DNA of 64,000 bases from Pseudomonas cremoris (lineage in GTDB: Bacteria; Pseudomonadota; Gammaproteobacteria; Pseudomonadales; Pseudomonadaceae). Location: positions 372,001-436,000 of the forward strand of contig NZ_JAAXCY010000001.1 of the NCBI RefSeq assembly GCF_014230465.1, written 5' to 3'. The notes under the pieces are model-generated. The model made no database searches. It had not been told where the DNA came from and worked only from the letters and a program-made list of their open reading frames with translations. The position numbers and the translations under genes were made by a program. Below, piece after piece: positions 34,225-43,743 of the stretch; positions within the stretch are counted from its first letter, which is position 1; every line of letters begins with the position of its first letter.

Positions 34225-35541
34225 TCAACCCACCCGCTTTGCCGGGTTGTGGTAAAGGTCGGCGAACATATCGGCCATCGCTTCCTCGCTAGGCTCTTCT
34301 TGCATTTGCACACTGACTGCACGGCTGACCAACTGATGACGACGCGGCAGATGCAGGTCATCCGGAATCCGCGGGCCATCGGTCAGGTAGGCGACCGGCA
34401 ATTCGTGGCTGATAGCCAGGCTCAACACCTCGCCAAGGCTCGCGGTTTCATCCAGTTTAGTCAGGATGCAACCGGCCAGCCCGCAACGTTTGTAGCTGTG
34501 GTACGCAGCCGTCAGAACCTGTTTCTGGCTAGTGGTTGCAAGCACCAGGTAATTTTTTGACTTGATGCCACGTCCGGCCAGGCTTTCCAACTGCATGCGC
34601 AGCGCCGGATCACTGGCTTGCAGGCCGGCGGTATCGATCAGCACCACGCGCTTGCGCAGCAATGGGTCGAGGGCGTTGGCCAGGGACTGGCCCGGGTCGA
34701 CGTGGGTCACCGACACATTGAGGATGCGCCCCAAGGTCTTGAGCTGCTCCTGGGCACCGATACGATAGCTGTCCATGCTCACCAGCGCGATATTCTGCGC
34801 GCCGTACTTGAGCACGTAACGCGCCGCCAGCTTAGCCAGGGTGGTGGTCTTGCCCATGCCGGCAGGGCCGACCATGGCGATCACACCGCCCTCTTCCAGG
34901 GGTTCGATTTCCGGGGTGACGATCATCCGCGCCAAATGGGCCAGCAACATGCGCCAGGCCTGGCGAGGTTCTTCGATTTCGGTGGTCAACGCCAGCAGGT
35001 CGCGGGACAACGGGCCGGACAGGCCAATGCGTTGCAGGCGGCGCCACAGGTTGGCCTGTTGCGGTTTGCTGCCTTGCAACTGGGACCATGCCAGCGAGCC
35101 CAGTTGCACTTCCAGCAGTTCGCGCAGGCCATTGAGTTCAAAGCGCATCGAGTCGAACACACGCGCATCGACTGCGGCGGCCGGGGCAGGCGCGACAGGA
35201 CGTGGCGGTTCGACAAAGGTCGGCTCAACCAGCGGCTCGGCAGCCGTCAGCGGCAAGCCGGCGAACAACTGGCGATTGGTGGTGGCGTCGCTGTCGCCAC
35301 GCATGCTCAGCTCAGCCTGGGCCGAGACGATGCGCGAGGCGGTCTTGCGCAGCTCGTCTTCCAGCTCCATGTTCGGCACGCGGGGCGCCAGTGCCTGGGG
35401 GGTGTAATCCAAGGCAGCCGTCAGCTCGACACCGCCGGCAATACGACGGTTACCGATAATCGCGGCGTCGGCGCCCAGCTCATCACGTACCAGTTTCATG
35501 GCCTGACGCATATCGGCGGCGAAAAAACGCTTAACTTGCAT
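34225..35541 (-). CDS. flhF: SRP-type GTPase FlhF
   Basis: 438 residues. The N-terminal basic domain begins MQVKRFFAADMRQAMKLV; an Ala/Pro linker follows; the GTPase part has the P-loop GPAGMGKTTTLAKLAARY, SMDSYRIGAQEQL, VLIDTAGLQ and LTKLDETASLGE. It sets the polar site of flagellar assembly and opposes FleN. Eleven bp separate it from flhA. Confidence 0.96.
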   Translation of the reverse strand: MQVKRFFAADMRQAMKLVRDELGADAAIIGNRRIAGGVELTAALDYTPQALAPRVPNMELEDELRKTASRIVSAQAELSMRGDSDATTNRQLFAGLPLTAAEPLVEPTFVEPPRPVAPAPAAAVDARVFDSMRFELNGLRELLEVQLGSLAWSQLQGSKPQQANLWRRLQRIGLSGPLSRDLLALTTEIEEPRQAWRMLLAHLARMIVTPEIEPLEEGGVIAMVGPAGMGKTTTLAKLAARYVLKYGAQNIALVSMDSYRIGAQEQLKTLGRILNVSVTHVDPGQSLANALDPLLRKRVVLIDTAGLQASDPALRMQLESLAGRGIKSKNYLVLATTSQKQVLTAAYHSYKRCGLAGCILTKLDETASLGEVLSLAISHELPVAYLTDGPRIPDDLHLPRRHQLVSRAVSVQMQEEPSEEAMADMFADLYHNPAKRVG

Positions 35542-35552
35542 AACCCACTACC

Positions 35553-37685
35553 TCAGCCGTTGGGCCCTACTGTCGCGACGATAGTCACTTGCTTGTTGTC
35601 AGGAATTTCCTGATAAGCCAAAACGTGCAAATTCGGAACTGCCAGGCGTCCAAACCGCGACAACATCGCTCGGACCGGGCCTGCCACCAGCAGAATCACC
35701 GGTTGGCCCTGCATTTCCTGACGCTGCGCGGCGTCGATCAACGAACGCTGCAGTTTTTCAGCCATGCTTGGCTCCAGCAGAACGCCCTCTTCCTGGCCTT
35801 GTCCTGCCTTCTGGATACTATTGAGCAATATTTGTTCCAACCTTGGTTCCAAGGTGATCACAGGCAGCTCAGACTCAGTGCCTACAATGCTTTGCACGAT
35901 TGCACGCGACAATCCGACGCGCACCGAAGCCACCAGGGCGGCAGTATCTTGACTCTTGGCGGCATTGTTGGCGATGGCCTCGGCAATGCTGCGGATGTCG
36001 CGTACCGGCACTTGTTCGGCCAACAGCGCCTGCAACACCTTAAGCAGTTGCGACAACGACAGCACACCCGGCACCAGTTCTTCGGCCAATTTTGGCGAGG
36101 CTTTGGCCAGCAAACCCATCAATTGCTGGACTTCCTCGTGGCCGATCAACTCGTGGGAGTGCTTGTACAGGATCTGGTTGAGGTGAGTCGCAACCACGGT
36201 GCTGGCGTCGACCACGGTGTAACCCAGGGACTGCGCCTGGCTGCGCTGGCTGATTTCGATCCACACCGCGTCCAGGCCAAAAGCCGGATCTTTGGCGGTT
36301 ATGCCGTTGAGACTGCCGAACACCTGCCCGGGGTTGATCGCCAGCTCGCGGTCCGGGTAGATCTCGGCTTCGGCCAGGATCACTCCCATCAGGGTCAGGC
36401 GGTAGGCGCTTGGGGCCAGGTCGAGGTTGTCGCGGATGTGCACGGTGGGCATCAGAAAGCCCAGGTCCTGGGACAACTTCTTGCGCACGCCTTTGATCCG
36501 CGCGAGCAATTGGCCGCCCTGGTTGCGGTCCACCAAAGGAATCAGACGGTAGCCCACTTCCAGGCCGATCATGTCGATTGGGGTCACGTCGTCCCAGCCA
36601 AGCTCCTTGGTTTCCTGGGCGCGGGCCGGGGATGGCAGCAATTCTTGCTGGCGGGCGACTTCCTGCTGGGCAATCACTTTGACCTGGTTCTGCTTTCTCC
36701 AGAACAGGTACGCACCGCCAGCCGCCATGGCCGCCATGCTGAGGAACGACACATGCGGCATGCCCGGCACGATCCCCATGATCGCCATGATGCCTGCCGC
36801 CACCGCCAGCGCTTTGGGCGATGCGAACATCTGCCGGCTGATCTGCTTGCCCATGTCTTCGGAGCCCGACGCACGGGTCACCATGATGGCCGCTGCTGTA
36901 GATAATAACAGTGATGGCAATTGCGCCACTAAACCGTCACCAATGGTCAGCAATGCGTAGACCTTGCCCGCATCGCCGAAGGTCATTCCGTGCTGGAAGA
37001 TCCCGACCGCCATGCCGCCAATCAGGTTGATAAACAGAATCAGCAAGCCGGCGATGGCGTCGCCGCGTACGAATTTGCTGGCACCGTCCATGGAGCCGTA
37101 GAACTCGGCTTCCTGGGCCACTTCCAGGCGACGGGATTTGGCTTGGTTCTGGTCGATCAAGCCGGCGTTGAGGTCGGCGTCGATGGCCATCTGCTTGCCG
37201 GGCATGGCGTCGAGGGTAAACCGCGCGCTCACTTCGGAAATCCGCCCGGCGCCCTTGGTCACCACGACGAAGTTGATGATCATCAAGATCGCAAACACCA
37301 CGATACCGACCACGTAGTTACCGCCGATCACCACCTCACCGAAGGCCTGGATCACCTTACCGGCAGCGGCGTGGCCGTCCTGGCCGTGCAGCATCACCAC
37401 GCGGGTCGAGGCCACGTTCAACGCCAGCCGCAGCAGCGTCGCCACCAGCAGGATCGTGGGGAATACCGCAAAGTCCAGCGGTCGCAGCGCGTACACGCAC
37501 ACCAGCAGGACCACGACGGACAGGGCAATGTTGAAGGTGAAGAACACGTCCAAGAGGAACGGCGGCATCGGCAACATCATCATTGCCAGCATCACCAGCA
37601 ACAACAACGGCACACCCAGATTGCCCCGCGACAAGTCAGTCAGGGTGCCACGGGCCGTGCTGAGCATTTGAGAGCGATCTACCAC
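35553..37685 (-). CDS. flhA: Flagellar export gate protein FlhA
   Basis: 710 residues. Membrane part with about eight helices (PLLLLVMLAMMMLPMPPFLL, FAVFPTILLVATLLRLALN and others) including the FHIPEP signature region GRISEVSARFTLDAMPGKQMA, then a large cytoplasmic domain that binds late substrates. The GTG at 37685 is chosen because GAGGA lies seven bases upstream and the protein then begins MVDRSQM, like known FlhA; an in-frame TTG at 37712 would add nine residues. A sigma-54-like promoter lies 63 bp upstream. Confidence 0.96.
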   Translation of the reverse strand: MVDRSQMLSTARGTLTDLSRGNLGVPLLLLVMLAMMMLPMPPFLLDVFFTFNIALSVVVLLVCVYALRPLDFAVFPTILLVATLLRLALNVASTRVVMLHGQDGHAAAGKVIQAFGEVVIGGNYVVGIVVFAILMIINFVVVTKGAGRISEVSARFTLDAMPGKQMAIDADLNAGLIDQNQAKSRRLEVAQEAEFYGSMDGASKFVRGDAIAGLLILFINLIGGMAVGIFQHGMTFGDAGKVYALLTIGDGLVAQLPSLLLSTAAAIMVTRASGSEDMGKQISRQMFASPKALAVAAGIMAIMGIVPGMPHVSFLSMAAMAAGGAYLFWRKQNQVKVIAQQEVARQQELLPSPARAQETKELGWDDVTPIDMIGLEVGYRLIPLVDRNQGGQLLARIKGVRKKLSQDLGFLMPTVHIRDNLDLAPSAYRLTLMGVILAEAEIYPDRELAINPGQVFGSLNGITAKDPAFGLDAVWIEISQRSQAQSLGYTVVDASTVVATHLNQILYKHSHELIGHEEVQQLMGLLAKASPKLAEELVPGVLSLSQLLKVLQALLAEQVPVRDIRSIAEAIANNAAKSQDTAALVASVRVGLSRAIVQSIVGTESELPVITLEPRLEQILLNSIQKAGQGQEEGVLLEPSMAEKLQRSLIDAAQRQEMQGQPVILLVAGPVRAMLSRFGRLAVPNLHVLAYQEIPDNKQVTIVATVGPNG

Positions 37686-37747
37686 CGGTATTCCTCGTGT
37701 TCCTTGAAGCAAAGTTTTGACGCGGTTTGGCGTCTTGCAGGCGGTAT

Positions 37748-37763
37748 TGCAAGAAGCCTTCCA
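37748..37763 (-). promoter_or_regulatory. Probable sigma-54 promoter of flhA
   Basis: Minus strand TGGAAG-GCTTC-TTGCA has the obligatory GG-N10-GC and a consensus -12 half; the -24 half deviates at two positions. It is 63 bp before the flhA start, and flhA is an RpoN/FleQ target in P. aeruginosa. Confidence 0.5.
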
Positions 37764-37810
37764 ACTTTTGCCTTGAAGAGACGAGTCGGTGTTTTCTAAA
37801 CACTCTGCAC

Positions 37811-38017
37811 CTATGGGAAAGGAGTCACCTCAGTGGCTTGCAGCCCCTTGGGACCGTTCGCAAGCACGTAGCTGACCTTTTGATTTTCTTCCAGAGTCTT
37901 GAAGCCTTCGGCGCTTATTCCCGAAAAATGCACAAACACATCGTCTGAACCATCATCCGGCTTGATAAAACCGAAGCCCTTCTCTGTGTTGAACCACTTC
38001 ACTGAACCCGTCGCCAT
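37811..38017 (-). CDS. Cold-shock (CspA-family) protein between flhB and flhA
   Basis: 68-residue single cold-shock domain: the RNA-binding motifs are [15 protein letters not shown] (RNP1) and DVFVHFSGI (RNP2), ending [10 protein letters not shown]. Such proteins bind single-stranded RNA/DNA and melt structure. The ATG at 38017 follows GGAGAAGG; an upstream start at 38035 is less likely. It stands 125 bp upstream of flhA in the same direction. I see no clear terminator after it, so read-through into flhA is possible. Confidence 0.9.
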   Translation of the reverse strand: MATGSVKWFNTEKGFGFIKPDDGSDDVFVHFSGISAEGFKTLEENQKVSYVLANGPKGLQATEVTPFP

Positions 38018-38084
38018 CGCCTTCTCCAGACTCATAGTTTGAGGACACGCACCTCATCAAACCGTTTCGAAATAAGGCTGGCTA

Positions 38085-38100
38085 CTGTCAACGTTGACAG
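38085..38100. promoter_or_regulatory. 16-bp perfect palindrome upstream of the cold-shock gene
   Basis: CTGTCAACGTTGACAG, which presents TTGACA on both strands. It lies 68 bp before the csp start and 49 bp after the flhB stop. It could be an operator or a -35 region, but no good -10 is seen at the right distance. Confidence 0.45.
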
Positions 38101-38148
38101 GTCAAGGTGGATTTACGACGAGCGGTAGACGTCAAACGGGCTGACACA

Positions 38149-39285
38149 TCAGGAGTCGCGACGCAGTTCCGGCGGAATCGGCAGATCCTTCAGCGGATCA
38201 GGCCGCTTGCCCTTGCCCGCGCGGTACTGGCGAATCTGATAGACATACGCCAGCACCTGGGCCACGGCCAGGTACAACCCGGCTGGGATCTCCTGGTCAA
38301 GTTCAGTGGAATAGAAAATCGACCGCGCCAATTCCGGCGACTCCAGCAACAGGATGTCGTTGGCCACCGCAATTTCGCGAATCTTCAATGCGGTGAAGTC
38401 GCTGCCCTTGGCCAGCAGCATCGGCGCCCCGCCCTTCTCCGGGTCGTACTTGAGGGCTACGGCGTAGTGCGTCGGGTTGGTGATGACCACGTCGGCGTCG
38501 GGCACCGAGGCCATCATCTTGCGCTGGGACATTTCCCGCTGTAGTTGGCGAATGCGCTGCTTGACCTCGGGGCGACCTTCCTGGTCCTTGTGCTCATCGC
38601 GCACTTCCTGCTTGGTCATCAGCAGTTTCTTGTGGCTTTCCCACAGCTGGATCGGTGCATCGATGGCCGCAATGATGATCAGCCCGGCGGCCATCCACAG
38701 TGCGCTCCAACCCACCACCTGTACGCTGTGGATGATCGCCGACTCCAGCGGTTCATGGGCGATGCGCAGCAGGTCGTCGATGTCGGAGGTCAACACCATC
38801 AGCGCCACAAACAGGATCAGGATGAACTTGGCCAAGGCCTTGAGCAGCTCCACCAAGGCCTTGGCGGAGAACATGCGCTTGAGCCCCGCCGCTGGGTTCA
38901 TCCGGCTGAACTTGGGCGCCATGCTGCCGGCAGCAAATAACCAGCCGCCCAACGCAACCGGGCCGATCAGCGCGGCCAACAGCAAGGTGATGAGGATGGG
39001 CTGCACCGCCAGGATCGCGATCTTGCCCGAATGCAGCAGGTATTGGCCCATGGCACCGGGGCTTAGCAACACCTCGCGTGGCAAGGTGAAGTTGAGCTTC
39101 ATCAGCTCCATCAAATCCAGCGCCAAGCCGCCGCCGTAGATCAGCAGCGCGCCGGCCCCCGCCATCATGGTTGCAACGGTGTTCAGCTCTTTAGAGCGCG
39201 CAATCTCGCCCTTTTCCCTGGAGTCCTTTTTTCGTTTCTCCGTGGGGTCTTCTGTTTTGTCCTGACCACTCTCGCTCTCGGCCAT
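38149..39285 (-). CDS. flhB: Flagellar export protein FlhB
   Basis: 378 residues. N-terminal basic stretch (GQDKTEDPTEKRKKDSREKG), four membrane helices, then the cytoplasmic autocleavage site NPTH (ITNPTHYAVALKY). FlhB switches export from rod/hook to filament proteins together with FliK. Three bp after fliR. Confidence 0.96.
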   Translation of the reverse strand: MAESESGQDKTEDPTEKRKKDSREKGEIARSKELNTVATMMAGAGALLIYGGGLALDLMELMKLNFTLPREVLLSPGAMGQYLLHSGKIAILAVQPILITLLLAALIGPVALGGWLFAAGSMAPKFSRMNPAAGLKRMFSAKALVELLKALAKFILILFVALMVLTSDIDDLLRIAHEPLESAIIHSVQVVGWSALWMAAGLIIIAAIDAPIQLWESHKKLLMTKQEVRDEHKDQEGRPEVKQRIRQLQREMSQRKMMASVPDADVVITNPTHYAVALKYDPEKGGAPMLLAKGSDFTALKIREIAVANDILLLESPELARSIFYSTELDQEIPAGLYLAVAQVLAYVYQIRQYRAGKGKRPDPLKDLPIPPELRRDS

Positions 39286-39288
39286 GGC

Positions 39289-40074
39289 TCAGCGCGCCCG
39301 TGCCAGGTCACGTAAGAACTGCAAGGCGTCAGTCGCCAGCGGTTGATACTGATTGAGAATGTCGGCCAGGCCGATCCAGAAAATCCCCATGCCCAACACC
39401 AGGGTCAAGGGGAAGCCGATGGAGAAGATGTTCAACTGCGGCGCGGCGCGGGTCATCACGCCGAATGCGATGTTGACCACCAGCAATGCGGTGATTGCCG
39501 GCAGCACCAGCAGCAGCGATGCGCCCAATACCCAACCGAGGCGCCCAACCATTTCCCAGAAATGATTGACCACCAGGCCCGAGCCCACCGGCAACGTGGT
39601 GAAGCTCTCGGTCAGCACCTCGAACGCCACCAAGTGCCCATTCATTGCGAGGAACAGCAAGGTCACCAGCATGGTCAGGAATTGCCCGATCACCGCCGCC
39701 GACACACCGTTGGTAGGGTCGACCATGGACGCGAAGCCCATGCCCATCTGGATCGAAATGATTTGCCCGGCAATCACAAATGCCTGGAAGAACAGCGTGA
39801 GGGAAAACCCCAGCATGGCGCCGATCAGGATCTGTTCGGCAATCAGCAGCAACGCGCTCAGGTCGATGGCATTGACCGGCGGCATCGCCGGCAAGCCGGG
39901 CACGATCACCACGGTAATCGCCACCGCGAAGTACAGGCGCACGCGGCGGGGTACCAGGGTGGTGCCGAACACCGGCATGGCCATCAGCATCGCCGTGACG
40001 CGAAACAGCGGCAGGATGAAAGACGCCACCCAGGTGCTGATCTGGACGTCGGTCAATGCCAGCAAAGACTGCAT
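39289..40074 (-). CDS. fliR: Flagellar export gate protein FliR
   Basis: 261 residues with about six membrane helices; segments WVASFILPLFRVTAMLMAMP, FVIAGQIISIQMGMGFASMVDP and LALNGHL-like FLAMNGHLVAFEVL match FliR. Part of the FliPQR export channel. Follows fliQ by 4 bp. Confidence 0.95.
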   Translation of the reverse strand: MQSLLALTDVQISTWVASFILPLFRVTAMLMAMPVFGTTLVPRRVRLYFAVAITVVIVPGLPAMPPVNAIDLSALLLIAEQILIGAMLGFSLTLFFQAFVIAGQIISIQMGMGFASMVDPTNGVSAAVIGQFLTMLVTLLFLAMNGHLVAFEVLTESFTTLPVGSGLVVNHFWEMVGRLGWVLGASLLLVLPAITALLVVNIAFGVMTRAAPQLNIFSIGFPLTLVLGMGIFWIGLADILNQYQPLATDALQFLRDLARAR

Positions 40075-40078
40075 CGGG

Positions 40079-40348
40079 TCAGCCGATCAACTGCGGAATA
40101 CTGCCGTACAGCTGCAGGATGTATTCCATGAAAGTTTGCACCAGCCACGGGCCTGCGACGATCAGGGTGATCAGCATCACCAGCAGACGCGGCAAGAAGC
40201 TCAGCGTCTGTTCGTTGATCTGGGTCGCGGCCTGGAACATCGCCACCAGCAGGCCCACCAACAGGCTCGGCACCACCAACACGGCAACCATCATGGTGGT
40301 CAGCCACAGCGCTTCACGGAACAGGTCGACGGCGACTTCTGGCGTCAT
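40079..40348 (-). CDS. fliQ: Flagellar export gate protein FliQ
   Basis: 89 residues, two membrane helices; MTPEVAVDLFREALW, LLVGLLVAMFQAATQINEQT and LSFLPRLLVML are typical of FliQ. Follows fliP by 4 bp. Confidence 0.95.
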   Translation of the reverse strand: MTPEVAVDLFREALWLTTMMVAVLVVPSLLVGLLVAMFQAATQINEQTLSFLPRLLVMLITLIVAGPWLVQTFMEYILQLYGSIPQLIG

Positions 40349-40352
40349 GGCG

Positions 40353-41096
40353 CTATACCCCTCCGAAACTGCCGGCCAACGTGCCGATAATCAGCGCCCA
40401 GCCGTCCACCAGCACAAACAGCATGATCTTGAACGGCAACGAGATGATCAGCGGCGACAGCATCATCATACCCATGGCCATCAGCACGCTCGCCACTACC
40501 AGGTCGATGATCAGGAACGGGATAAAGATCATGAAGCCGATCTGGAACGCGGTTTTCAATTCCGAGGTCACGAACGCTGGCACCAGGATGGTCAGGGGAG
40601 CCTGGTCCGGGGTGGCGATGTCGGTACGCTTGGACAGGCGCATGAACAGCTCAAGGTCGCTGGAACGGGTCTGCGACAGCATGAAGTCCTTGATCGGGCC
40701 TTGGGCCTTGTCGATGGCGTCCTGGGCGGTCATCTTCTCCGCGAGGTAAGGCTGCAGGGCTTGCTGGTTCACCTTGTCGAACACCGGCGCCATGATGAAC
40801 AGCGTCAGGAACAGGGCCATGCCGGTGAGGATCTGGTTCGATGGCGTCTGCTGCAGGCCCAGGGCCTGGCGCAGGATCGAGAACACGATGATGATCCGCG
40901 TGAAGCTGGTCATCAGCATGACGAACGCCGGGATAAAACTCAGCGCGGTCATGATCAGCAGGATCTGCAGGCTGACCGAATACTCCTGTGCGCCTGCCGC
41001 ATTGGTGCCCAAGGTGATCGCCGGGATCGACAACGGGTCGGCGGCCAGCGCCAAGGGCGCGACCAGCAACAGCATGAGCGTCAATAAAACGCGCAT
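40353..41096 (-). CDS. fliP: Flagellar export gate protein FliP
   Basis: 247 residues with a cleavable signal peptide ([18 protein letters not shown]). FliP signatures: [52 protein letters not shown] and [19 protein letters not shown]. Start overlaps the fliO stop by one base (TAATG). Confidence 0.96.
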   Translation of the reverse strand: MRVLLTLMLLLVAPLALAADPLSIPAITLGTNAAGAQEYSVSLQILLIMTALSFIPAFVMLMTSFTRIIIVFSILRQALGLQQTPSNQILTGMALFLTLFIMAPVFDKVNQQALQPYLAEKMTAQDAIDKAQGPIKDFMLSQTRSSDLELFMRLSKRTDIATPDQAPLTILVPAFVTSELKTAFQIGFMIFIPFLIIDLVVASVLMAMGMMMLSPLIISLPFKIMLFVLVDGWALIIGTLAGSFGGV

Positions 41097-41527
41097 TACT
41101 TCTTATCCTTCTGATCCTTGCCCAGCAACTCCATGAGGCGCTGGGCGAATTCTGGCGTGGCGGGCTGCGACTGATCCACGTTTACCGGTGTCTTGAGCAC
41201 GTGCAGCGGGGTGATGCGACCGGGTGTGAGGCCCAGCAGGATCTGCTCTTCGCCCACTTGCACCAGCACCAGCCGATCACGCGGGCCCAGGGCACGCGAA
41301 CCGACCAACTCGATCACCTGGCCGTTGCCCGGACCGACGCGCTGCACGCGGCGCATCAACCAGGCGAGCACGAAGATCAAGCCGACCACCAGCAACAGGC
41401 CCAGCACCAGCTGGGTCAACTGGCCACCGAGGCTGGCCGGTGCGGCGGCGGCAGCCTGAGCCACAGGCTCCGCCGCCAGAACGTCCAATGGCAGCGTTGC
41501 CAACAGTCCTACCATCAGCCGTTTCAT
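41096..41527 (-). CDS. fliO: Flagellar export assembly protein FliO
   Basis: 143 residues: a signal-like N-terminus, one membrane helix ([20 protein letters not shown]) and a cytoplasmic FliO domain ([32 protein letters not shown]). Chaperones FliP assembly. One bp after fliN. Confidence 0.92.
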   Translation of the reverse strand: MKRLMVGLLATLPLDVLAAEPVAQAAAAAPASLGGQLTQLVLGLLLVVGLIFVLAWLMRRVQRVGPGNGQVIELVGSRALGPRDRLVLVQVGEEQILLGLTPGRITPLHVLKTPVNVDQSQPATPEFAQRLMELLGKDQKDKK

Positions 41528-41528
41528 A

Positions 41529-41996
41529 TCAGCGCAACTTCTTGATGCGTTCGCTCGGGCTGATCACGTCGGTCAGGCGGATGCCGAACTTTTCGTTGAC
41601 CACCACCACTTCGCCGTGGGCAATCAGGGTGCCGTTGACCAGTACGTCCAGCGGTTCACCGGCCAGGCGGTCCAACTCGATCACCGAGCCCTGGTTGAGT
41701 TGCAGCAGGTTGCGGATGTTGATTTCGGTGCTGCCCACTTCCATGGAGATCGACACCGGGATGTCGAGGATCACATCCAGGTTCGGGCCGTCGAGGGTCA
41801 CCGGGTCGTTGTTCTTCGGCACGCTGCCGAACTCTTCCATCGGCAAGCGGTTTCCTACCGGCGCGGTGGCGGCGTCAGCGGCCAGCAGTGCGTCGATATC
41901 GTCCTGGCCAACATCGCCGGTTTCTTCCAGGGCTGCCGCCCATTCGTCAGCCAGGGCCTGGTCTTCGGCGGAAGTGTTTTCGTGTTCGGTAGCCAT
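41529..41996 (-). CDS. fliN: Flagellar motor switch protein FliN
   Basis: 155 residues: an acidic N-terminal extension of about 70 residues and the C-terminal SpoA domain (LDVILDIPVSISMEVGSTEI, LLQLNQGSVIELDRLAGEPL, VVNEKFGIRLTDVISPSERI). C-ring component. The ATG at 41996 follows GAGGAC; a start at 42017 is possible but adds an unconserved stretch. Confidence 0.96.
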   Translation of the reverse strand: MATEHENTSAEDQALADEWAAALEETGDVGQDDIDALLAADAATAPVGNRLPMEEFGSVPKNNDPVTLDGPNLDVILDIPVSISMEVGSTEINIRNLLQLNQGSVIELDRLAGEPLDVLVNGTLIAHGEVVVVNEKFGIRLTDVISPSERIKKLR

Positions 41997-42030
41997 TACA
42001 TGTCCTCGGCGCAGCAAAAATTAATGGTGA

Positions 42031-42999
42031 TCAGCGGCGGTTGATCGGTTCGACCACTTGAAGAGCGAGGTTGCCTTTGTGGGAACCCAGCTTGACCTTG
42101 AACGACGGCACGCCGTTGGCGCGCATGATCAGTTCTTCCGGCAACTCCACCGGGATCACATCCCCCGGCTGCATGTGCAAAATGTCCCGCAGGCGCAATT
42201 GGCGACGGGCAACGGTGGCACTCAGCGGCACGTCGACATCCAGCAGGTCTTCGCGCAGGGCCTTGACCCAGCGCTCGTCCTGATCGTCCAGGTCGGACTG
42301 AAAGCCGGCGTCGAGCATTTCGCGCACCGGCTCGATCATCGAGTACGGCATGGTCACGTGCAGGTCACCGCCACCGCCATCGAGCTCGATGTGGAAGGTG
42401 GACACCACAATGGCTTCGCTGGGGCCGACGATGTTGGCCATGGCCGGGTTCACTTCCGAGTTGATGTACTCGAAGTTGACTTCCATGATCGCTTGCCAGG
42501 CTTCCTTCAAGTCGATGAAGGCTTGCTCCAGCACCATGCGCACCACCCGCAATTCGGTGGGAGTGAACTCACGGCCTTCGATCTTGGCGTGACGGCCGTC
42601 GCCACCGAAGAAGTTGTCCACCAGCTTGAACACCAGCTTGGCGTCGAGGATGAACAATGCGGTACCGCGCAGCGGCTTGATCTTGACCAGGTTGAGGCTG
42701 GTGGGCACGTACAGCGAGTGCACGTATTCGCCGAATTTCATCACCTGCACACCGCCCACCGCCACGTCCGCCGAGCGGCGCAGCATGTTGAACATGCTGA
42801 TACGGGTGTAGCGGGCGAAACGCTCGTTGATCATCTCCAGGGTCGGCATGCGTCCGCGGACGATGCGATCCTGGCTGGTCAGGTCATAACTTTTGACACT
42901 GCCGGGTTCGGCAGCCATTTCGGTCTGTACCAGACCGTCGTCGACGCCATGGAGCAGCGCGTCGATTTCATCCTGGGACAGCAGGTCTTGCACGGCCAT
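42031..42999 (-). CDS. fliM: Flagellar motor switch protein FliM
   Basis: 322 residues. The N-terminal CheY-binding motif LLSQDEIDALLHGV is followed by the CheC-like middle domain (GGVQVMKFGEYVHSL) and a C-terminal SpoA domain (RDILHMQPGDVIPVELPEEL). Transmits CheY-P to the rotor. In the fliLMNOPQR-flhB operon. Confidence 0.97.
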   Translation of the reverse strand: MAVQDLLSQDEIDALLHGVDDGLVQTEMAAEPGSVKSYDLTSQDRIVRGRMPTLEMINERFARYTRISMFNMLRRSADVAVGGVQVMKFGEYVHSLYVPTSLNLVKIKPLRGTALFILDAKLVFKLVDNFFGGDGRHAKIEGREFTPTELRVVRMVLEQAFIDLKEAWQAIMEVNFEYINSEVNPAMANIVGPSEAIVVSTFHIELDGGGGDLHVTMPYSMIEPVREMLDAGFQSDLDDQDERWVKALREDLLDVDVPLSATVARRQLRLRDILHMQPGDVIPVELPEELIMRANGVPSFKVKLGSHKGNLALQVVEPINRR

Positions 43000-43008
43000 G
43001 TCGTGTTC

Positions 43009-43509
43009 CTACTGCAATACGAAATTAGTGAAGAGCGCCTGCTCGACCACGACTTTGCCAAGCTCTTTCTGGGCCACTTCCTGCACGCTGGCAGTGACCT
43101 TCTGGCGCAGCATTTCCTGGCCTACCGGGGTGGCCAGAGTGTCGAAGCTCTGCCCGGAGAACAGCATCACCAGGTTGTTGCGGATCACCGGCATGTGCAC
43201 CTTGAGGGCATCCAGGTCCGACTGGTTACGCGCGAGCAAGGTGATGCTCACCTGCAGGTAGCGTTGACGACCGTTCTGATTGAAGTTGGCGACAAAGGCC
43301 GGGAGCATCGGCTCGAAGATTGCCGGTTGCTTGACGTTACTGGCGGTTTCGGCGGCAGGGGCCGGTTTGCTGGCACTGCTGTGCATGATGTACCAGGTGC
43401 CACCCACCGAGGCGCCGATGGCCAGGAGCAGGCCCACGACTATCAACAGGATAAGCTTGAGCTTGCCTTTGCCTGCGGGTGCTTTTGCTGCGTCGTCGCT
43501 CTTCGCCAT
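43009..43509 (-). CDS. fliL: Flagellar basal-body protein FliL
   Basis: 166 residues: a Lys/Ala-rich cytoplasmic start, one membrane helix (LKLILLIVVGLLLAIGASVG) and a periplasmic stomatin-like domain. FliL surrounds the stator and supports torque. First gene of its operon; a sigma-54 promoter lies 51 bp upstream. Confidence 0.94.
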   Translation of the reverse strand: MAKSDDAAKAPAGKGKLKLILLIVVGLLLAIGASVGGTWYIMHSSASKPAPAAETASNVKQPAIFEPMLPAFVANFNQNGRQRYLQVSITLLARNQSDLDALKVHMPVIRNNLVMLFSGQSFDTLATPVGQEMLRQKVTASVQEVAQKELGKVVVEQALFTNFVLQ

Positions 43510-43559
43510 GCCAATAATCCGTCACTATTCGGGGATTCATAGATCTACGGAAAGGCAAG

Positions 43560-43575
43560 AGCAAGTGTTATGCCA
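43560..43575 (-). promoter_or_regulatory. Sigma-54 promoter of fliL-flhB operon
   Basis: Minus strand TGGCAT-AACAC-TTGCT: one mismatch to TGGCAC-N5-TTGCW, correct GG-N10-GC, 51 bp before fliL. Confidence 0.75.
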
Positions 43576-43631
43576 GAGTTGTCTGGTGGGTTTTGAACAG
43601 GCCGACAATATCGGCTACACCACAGACCTCC

Positions 43632-43720
43632 TGTGGGAGCGGGCTTGCTCGCGAATGCGGTGGATCAGTCAGGCTATTTGTTACTGATACACCGCATTCG
43701 CGAGCAAGCCCGCTCCCACA
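43632..43720. repeat. REPIN between fliK and fliL
   Basis: 31-base arms TGTGGGAGCGGGCTTGC...GCGGTG (43632-43662) and their inverted copy (43690-43720), separated by 27 bases. It lies after the fliK stop and before the fliL promoter and may end fliK transcripts. Confidence 0.9.
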
Positions 43721-43743
43721 TTTGGGCCTGTGCAAGGTTCAAA

